Shown: piece by piece, positions 60,978-64,000 of the stretch
How positions within the stretch are numbered: the stretch's first letter is position 1
Layout: every line of letters begins with the position of its first letter
Assembly (NCBI RefSeq): GCF_014200595.1
Contig: NZ_JACHCG010000002.1
Span: 496,001-560,000 of the forward strand
Direction of reading: 5' to 3'
From: Pedobacter cryoconitis
Lineage (GTDB): Bacteria > Bacteroidota > Bacteroidia > Sphingobacteriales > Sphingobacteriaceae
Length of the DNA: 64,000 bases
Notes under the pieces: model-generated
Seen by the model: only the letters and a program-made list of their open reading frames with translations
What the model was told of the DNA's origin: nothing
Database searches by the model: none
Position numbers and translations under genes: made by a program

Positions 60978-62546
60978 ATGAAACTAAGAATTATTACTGC
61001 TTTGCTAGGTATAGTGTCTTTAAATGCTGTAGCACAGCGACCAGTTAGTAAGGAAGATAGCCGTTTTAACGGGTTAGATACTACTTTCCAGCGGGTACTT
61101 AAAACCTGGCATGCCGCAGGTTTTGCTGTTGCTGTTGTACAAAAAAATAAGGTGATTTATGCCAGAGGTTTTGGTTACCGTGATGCAGAAAAGAAGCTGC
61201 CTGTTACGGCAAATACCTTGTTTGCGATAGGCTCTTGCTCAAAAGCATTTACTACTACTTTGATTGGCAAGCTGCAAAAGGAGGGAAAAGTAAATATTGA
61301 CCAGCCTGTAAACAATTATCTTCCCGGATTAAAGTTTTATAATGAAGTCATGACCGATCATATTACGCTTCGTGATATGATGAGTCACCGCACTGGGCTG
61401 TCCAGGTTTGATATGTCCTGGTATTTATTTAATACGTCTTCAACAGACAGTCTTTTAAAACGTATTAAATATATGGAACCCAATGCAGGTTTAAGAGAGA
61501 AATGGCAGTACAATAACTTTATGTATATGGCACAGGGGGCTTTAATTGAAAAATTAACCGGTAAAAGCTGGGGAGATAATATCAAAGAGAAGTTTTTTAT
61601 ACCCCTGGGCATGACCCATTCAAATGTCAGCATACCTGAGCTGTTAAAAAGTGAAGAGATTTCCACTGGATATGGGGTAAAACCGGATAACACATTAGAT
61701 AAACTGGACTATTACAATATTGACGGTATGGCGCCCGCTGGTGCTATTAATAGTAATGTGAATGACATGGCGAAATGGCTGATTGCCTGGATCAATAATG
61801 GAAAATATGAAGGCAAAGAAATTATTCCTGAAGACTTCCGCAACCAGGCCATCAGTTCACAGGCTATTGTTGAAGGGGCATTACCAGAAAAGGGATCTTT
61901 AGACACTTATTTCGGAAACTATGGCTTTGGCTGGTTTTTGGATTCTTATAAAGGACATTACCGGGTGGAACATGGTGGTAATATTGATGGGTTTTCAGCC
62001 ATTTCTTCCTTTTTTCCGGCAGATAGTATAGGCGTTGTCGTACTTAGTAATCAGCATGGTTCAAAAGTACCGGTTATAGTGAAAGATATAATTGTTGACA
62101 GACTACTCCATCTAAAATATCAGGATTGGAATAGCAAAATTAAAAGTGAACGGGATAAAGCAGAGCTGGCCAGCGCTAAGGAAAAGAAAAAAGCAATAGA
62201 AACTCAGCATAACCCTTCCACGCATGCGCTAAAAGATTTTGCCGGAAGCTATACTCATCCTGCTTATGGTACAATGAAGATCTACGTGCAGAACGATTCC
62301 CTGTTTGCAAAGAGCAAAATCCGTACTTATTGGTTAAGACATGCTAATTACGATATTTTTGAGTTGTTTGATAAAGACCCTAAAGATGGGGTGAATATCA
62401 CTACAGGGTATGCTGGTTTTAATCTGCAATTCCATATGAATTTATCCGGAAATATTGATGGTTTTGAAGCTCAGCTTGAAAGTAAATTAAAACCATTTTT
62501 ATTTGCCAGAGTGGAAGATGTTAAACAGCTTAAAGCTCCTGAATAA
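60978..62546 (+). CDS. Exported class C beta-lactamase-fold serine hydrolase
   Basis: A 522-residue protein with a signal peptide ending at NAVAQ. It has the penicillin-binding fold: S86-x-x-K89 in GSCSKAF, the YxN motif in WQYNNF, and HGG in VEHGGNIDG instead of KTG, as in esterase and D-aminopeptidase-like members. The C-terminal part (about 410-515) looks like the DUF3471-type lipocalin-like domain: FAGSYTHPAYGTMKIYVQ and FNLQFHMN. It would act on peptides or esters in the periplasm; beta-lactamase activity is not implied. It ends in a strong hairpin shared with the next gene. Confidence 0.92.
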   Translation: MKLRIITALLGIVSLNAVAQRPVSKEDSRFNGLDTTFQRVLKTWHAAGFAVAVVQKNKVIYARGFGYRDAEKKLPVTANTLFAIGSCSKAFTTTLIGKLQKEGKVNIDQPVNNYLPGLKFYNEVMTDHITLRDMMSHRTGLSRFDMSWYLFNTSSTDSLLKRIKYMEPNAGLREKWQYNNFMYMAQGALIEKLTGKSWGDNIKEKFFIPLGMTHSNVSIPELLKSEEISTGYGVKPDNTLDKLDYYNIDGMAPAGAINSNVNDMAKWLIAWINNGKYEGKEIIPEDFRNQAISSQAIVEGALPEKGSLDTYFGNYGFGWFLDSYKGHYRVEHGGNIDGFSAISSFFPADSIGVVVLSNQHGSKVPVIVKDIIVDRLLHLKYQDWNSKIKSERDKAELASAKEKKKAIETQHNPSTHALKDFAGSYTHPAYGTMKIYVQNDSLFAKSKIRTYWLRHANYDIFELFDKDPKDGVNITTGYAGFNLQFHMNLSGNIDGFEAQLESKLKPFLFARVEDVKQLKAPE

Positions 62547-62589
62547 AATAAGCTTAAGGGAGTTGTCAAAACTCCCTTAAGCTTATTTT
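62545..62589. terminator. Bidirectional terminator with a perfect 20-bp stem
   Basis: The arms 62545-62564 and 62570-62589 are perfectly complementary (loop of 5) and end in A/T runs on both sides. The structure overlaps the stop codons of both convergent genes, so the same bases terminate both transcripts. Confidence 0.88.
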
Positions 62590-63398
62590 GGTTTATTTTT
62601 CCTGAAAAATGGGAATTTAATCAATTGAAGAAAGTTTGAAGGAGAGTGGCCGTGGTATACGTCCAGTCCAAATTTAATCTCGCTTGCCTTCATTTCCTTG
62701 TATGTACCAAATAACCTGTCCCAGATACTGAATACGTCGCCATAATTGCAGTCTGTATAAGGCAGTTCAAAGTGATGATGTACATGGTGAAGGTTAGGGG
62801 TGATAAATAATAAACCACATATCTTTTCAGTTTTAGCAGGTAACTGCAAATAAGTATGTGCAATTAAATTTGCAAAGGTCTGTACGGTTTGTCTTAGTAA
62901 AAGCAGGCCGATAGAAGCTCCGGCAAGAAATACCCAGATCACCTGAAAACATACTCTGACAAAAGTCTCTCCGGGGTGTTCCCTTACAGTAGTAGACACA
63001 TCCATTTCTATATCGGTATGGTGAACCAGGTGGAAATTCCAGAGCGGGCCGGCTTTATGCATAATCACATGATAAACGTATTCGAAAAAGTCCATTAAAA
63101 AGAAACCAGCAACGTATTTTATCCATGCACTTTGGCTATGTGGCAACAAGTATAAAATTCCCCAGTGATGCAGGGTGACCCAGCCTGAAACAAAGATTAC
63201 CAGAACGGTCATAGCGAGCTGAATTGGAAGGGCAGTCAGGATAAACATCAGGTTAATGGAAGTATGTTGCCATTTCTCTTTTAGGGAATGTAAGGCCACT
63301 CTGAATTCTGCAAGCCAGATAGAAACGATAACTACAAGGTATAAAATGATTTGTATGAGTGTTCCATGATCATTTAGCATGGAGGATATCGTGTTCAT
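62583..63398 (-). CDS. Sterol desaturase/fatty acid hydroxylase family protein
   Basis: A 271-residue membrane protein with four to five helices. The histidine clusters of the family are visible: HVIMHKAGPLWNFHLVHH, then HTYLQ, and HHVHHHFELPYTDCNYGD. These would bind two irons for hydroxylation or desaturation of lipids. The ATG at 63398 (MNTISSMLND) is chosen over an in-frame one 17 codons upstream. Close matches in other Sphingobacteriaceae are expected but not verified. It ends in the shared hairpin. Confidence 0.92.
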   Translation of the reverse strand: MNTISSMLNDHGTLIQIILYLVVIVSIWLAEFRVALHSLKEKWQHTSINLMFILTALPIQLAMTVLVIFVSGWVTLHHWGILYLLPHSQSAWIKYVAGFFLMDFFEYVYHVIMHKAGPLWNFHLVHHTDIEMDVSTTVREHPGETFVRVCFQVIWVFLAGASIGLLLLRQTVQTFANLIAHTYLQLPAKTEKICGLLFITPNLHHVHHHFELPYTDCNYGDVFSIWDRLFGTYKEMKASEIKFGLDVYHGHSPSNFLQLIKFPFFRKNKPK

Positions 63399-63573
63399 GG
63401 TGTGGTGGTTATGAATTTTAAATTTAATATAAACAAGAATAGGATTCAATACTGTAGCAAAACTAAAGTTATAACATGTTTCTTTACCACCACATTAAAA
63501 GGCGATTAAAATCGATTAATTCAGATTTTGTGATGCTATTGCGGAAGCAATTAAATAAGGATGTTTTTTAAAC

Positions 63574-63614
63574 AAAAAAGGCTATCATCTAATAGAAAGA
63601 TAATAGCCTTTTTT
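63574..63614 (-). terminator. Terminator of the gene at the right edge
   Basis: AAAAAAGGCTAT pairs with ATAGCCTTTTTT around a 17-base loop; on the minus strand six T residues follow, 16 bases beyond the stop of the partial gene. Confidence 0.8.
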
Positions 63615-63629
63615 TATTTGAAAATGAGT

Positions 63630-64000
63630 TTAGTCCAGTAAAGTCCAGGTTCTTTTGGTTTGAACCTGCTGTACCATTTGCTGTTCTGCAACCACAATAT
63701 TTTCTTTTCGCTGCCCGATATATTCAAGCATGCTTAGTTTATTCCAGAGTGCAACCATTACTTTTAAGAATTCTTCAATGGTTGACATCGAAGCGTGGAT
63801 ATTCTGGTGGTCATAGATCATTTCGATATTACGCGCCAGCAATTCTTCAAAATTCCCGGGAGTGACATCACGCCATTCATAGAAATATTTCAGCATTTCT
63901 TCTCTTTCTTTAGGCTCGATCAGTTTGATGCCCGTGAAAAATACGTGCGCCAGGTTTGAACAGTAACCTACAATATAAACAGGTGACTGCTGATAACCCA
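63630..64000 (-). CDS. C-terminal part of an unidentified protein, 5' end outside window
   Basis: The frame is open from the right edge (64000) to a TAG at 63630, giving at least 122 residues: YQQSPVYIVGYCSNLAHVFF, then IKLIEPKEREEMLKYFYEW, ELLARNIEMIYDHQNIHAS, and a C-terminal amphipathic helix with GQRKENIVVAEQQM. Without the N-terminus I cannot name it. A resemblance to baseplate-type proteins (TssK of Bacteroidota secretion systems) is only a weak impression. It is followed by its own terminator. Confidence 0.6.
   Translation of the reverse strand, partial: GYQQSPVYIVGYCSNLAHVFFTGIKLIEPKEREEMLKYFYEWRDVTPGNFEELLARNIEMIYDHQNIHASMSTIEEFLKVMVALWNKLSMLEYIGQRKENIVVAEQQMVQQVQTKRTWTLLD

Overview
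The window looks like a chromosomal segment of a Bacteroidota bacterium, most likely family Sphingobacteriaceae (Pedobacter-like). The evidence is a SusC/SusD pair, TonB receptors with carboxypeptidase-like N-terminal domains, a heavy-metal RND pump fused to its TolC partner, WG-repeat, DUF937-OmpA and DUF4349 proteins, moderate GC, and several Bacteroidota-type -7 promoter boxes (TAnnTTTG). All family names come from reading motifs by eye; no database search was run.

Layout, left part. 1-3.75 kb: a SusD-like lipoprotein cut by the left edge and its SusC transporter (minus). 3.9-7.1 kb: a small minus-strand group with a UBP-type zinc finger, a short dioxygenase-like protein, a TetR regulator and a PLP-dependent alpha-oxoamine synthase. 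7.2-13.2 kb: a divalent-metal efflux operon (small exported protein, CzcA-TolC fusion, adaptor). 13.2-15.1 kb: a Dph6-like ATPase and an LD-carboxypeptidase. 15.1-17.7 kb: DUF937-OmpA protein, VOC protein, TetR. 17.9-21.7 kb: TonB-dependent receptor and a convergent S41 peptidase. 21.9-31.2 kb: accessory genes, including two epoxide-hydrolase-like hydrolases, a secreted beta-helix protein broken by a one-base frameshift, a DUF1826-like protein, an esterase with TPRs, a TetR, a Tiki/ChaN-like protein and a WG-repeat lipoprotein.

Layout, right part. A tRNA-Pro(TGG) lies at 31.4 kb and a DUF4349 lipoprotein after it. 32.9-42.2 kb is the potassium module: an unnamed 27-residue membrane peptide, kdpF, kdpA, kdpB, kdpC, a porin, a small membrane protein, a short KdpD-type sensor, an 18-unit tandem repeat and a separate histidine kinase; no KdpE is visible. 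42.3-48.2 kb is a complete histidine-degradation operon on the minus strand (MarR, hutH, hutU, hutI, hutG) with a perfect 24-bp palindrome at its promoter. 48.4 kb holds a repeat element. 48.6-58.4 kb: GT39 glycosyltransferase, then an LTA-synthase-like enzyme, PAP2 phosphatase, TolC, adaptor and RND permease in one direction. 58.5-64 kb: an AT-rich orphan gene, a candidate small RNA, YncE and EamA genes that share a duplicated 36-nt operator-like block, a serine hydrolase, a sterol-desaturase-family protein, and a gene cut by the right edge.

The most interesting unexplained signals are: the shared 36-nt block in front of YncE and EamA; the promoter-terminator-bounded candidate small RNA at 59.07-59.17 kb; the MarR palindrome with an apparently leaderless start; the sense-strand hairpin in front of the Dph6-like gene; the kdp intergenic tandem repeat; and the dioxygenase-like protein that seems to lack its first metal-binding histidine. 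No CRISPR array, insertion sequence, prophage or clear defence island was seen.
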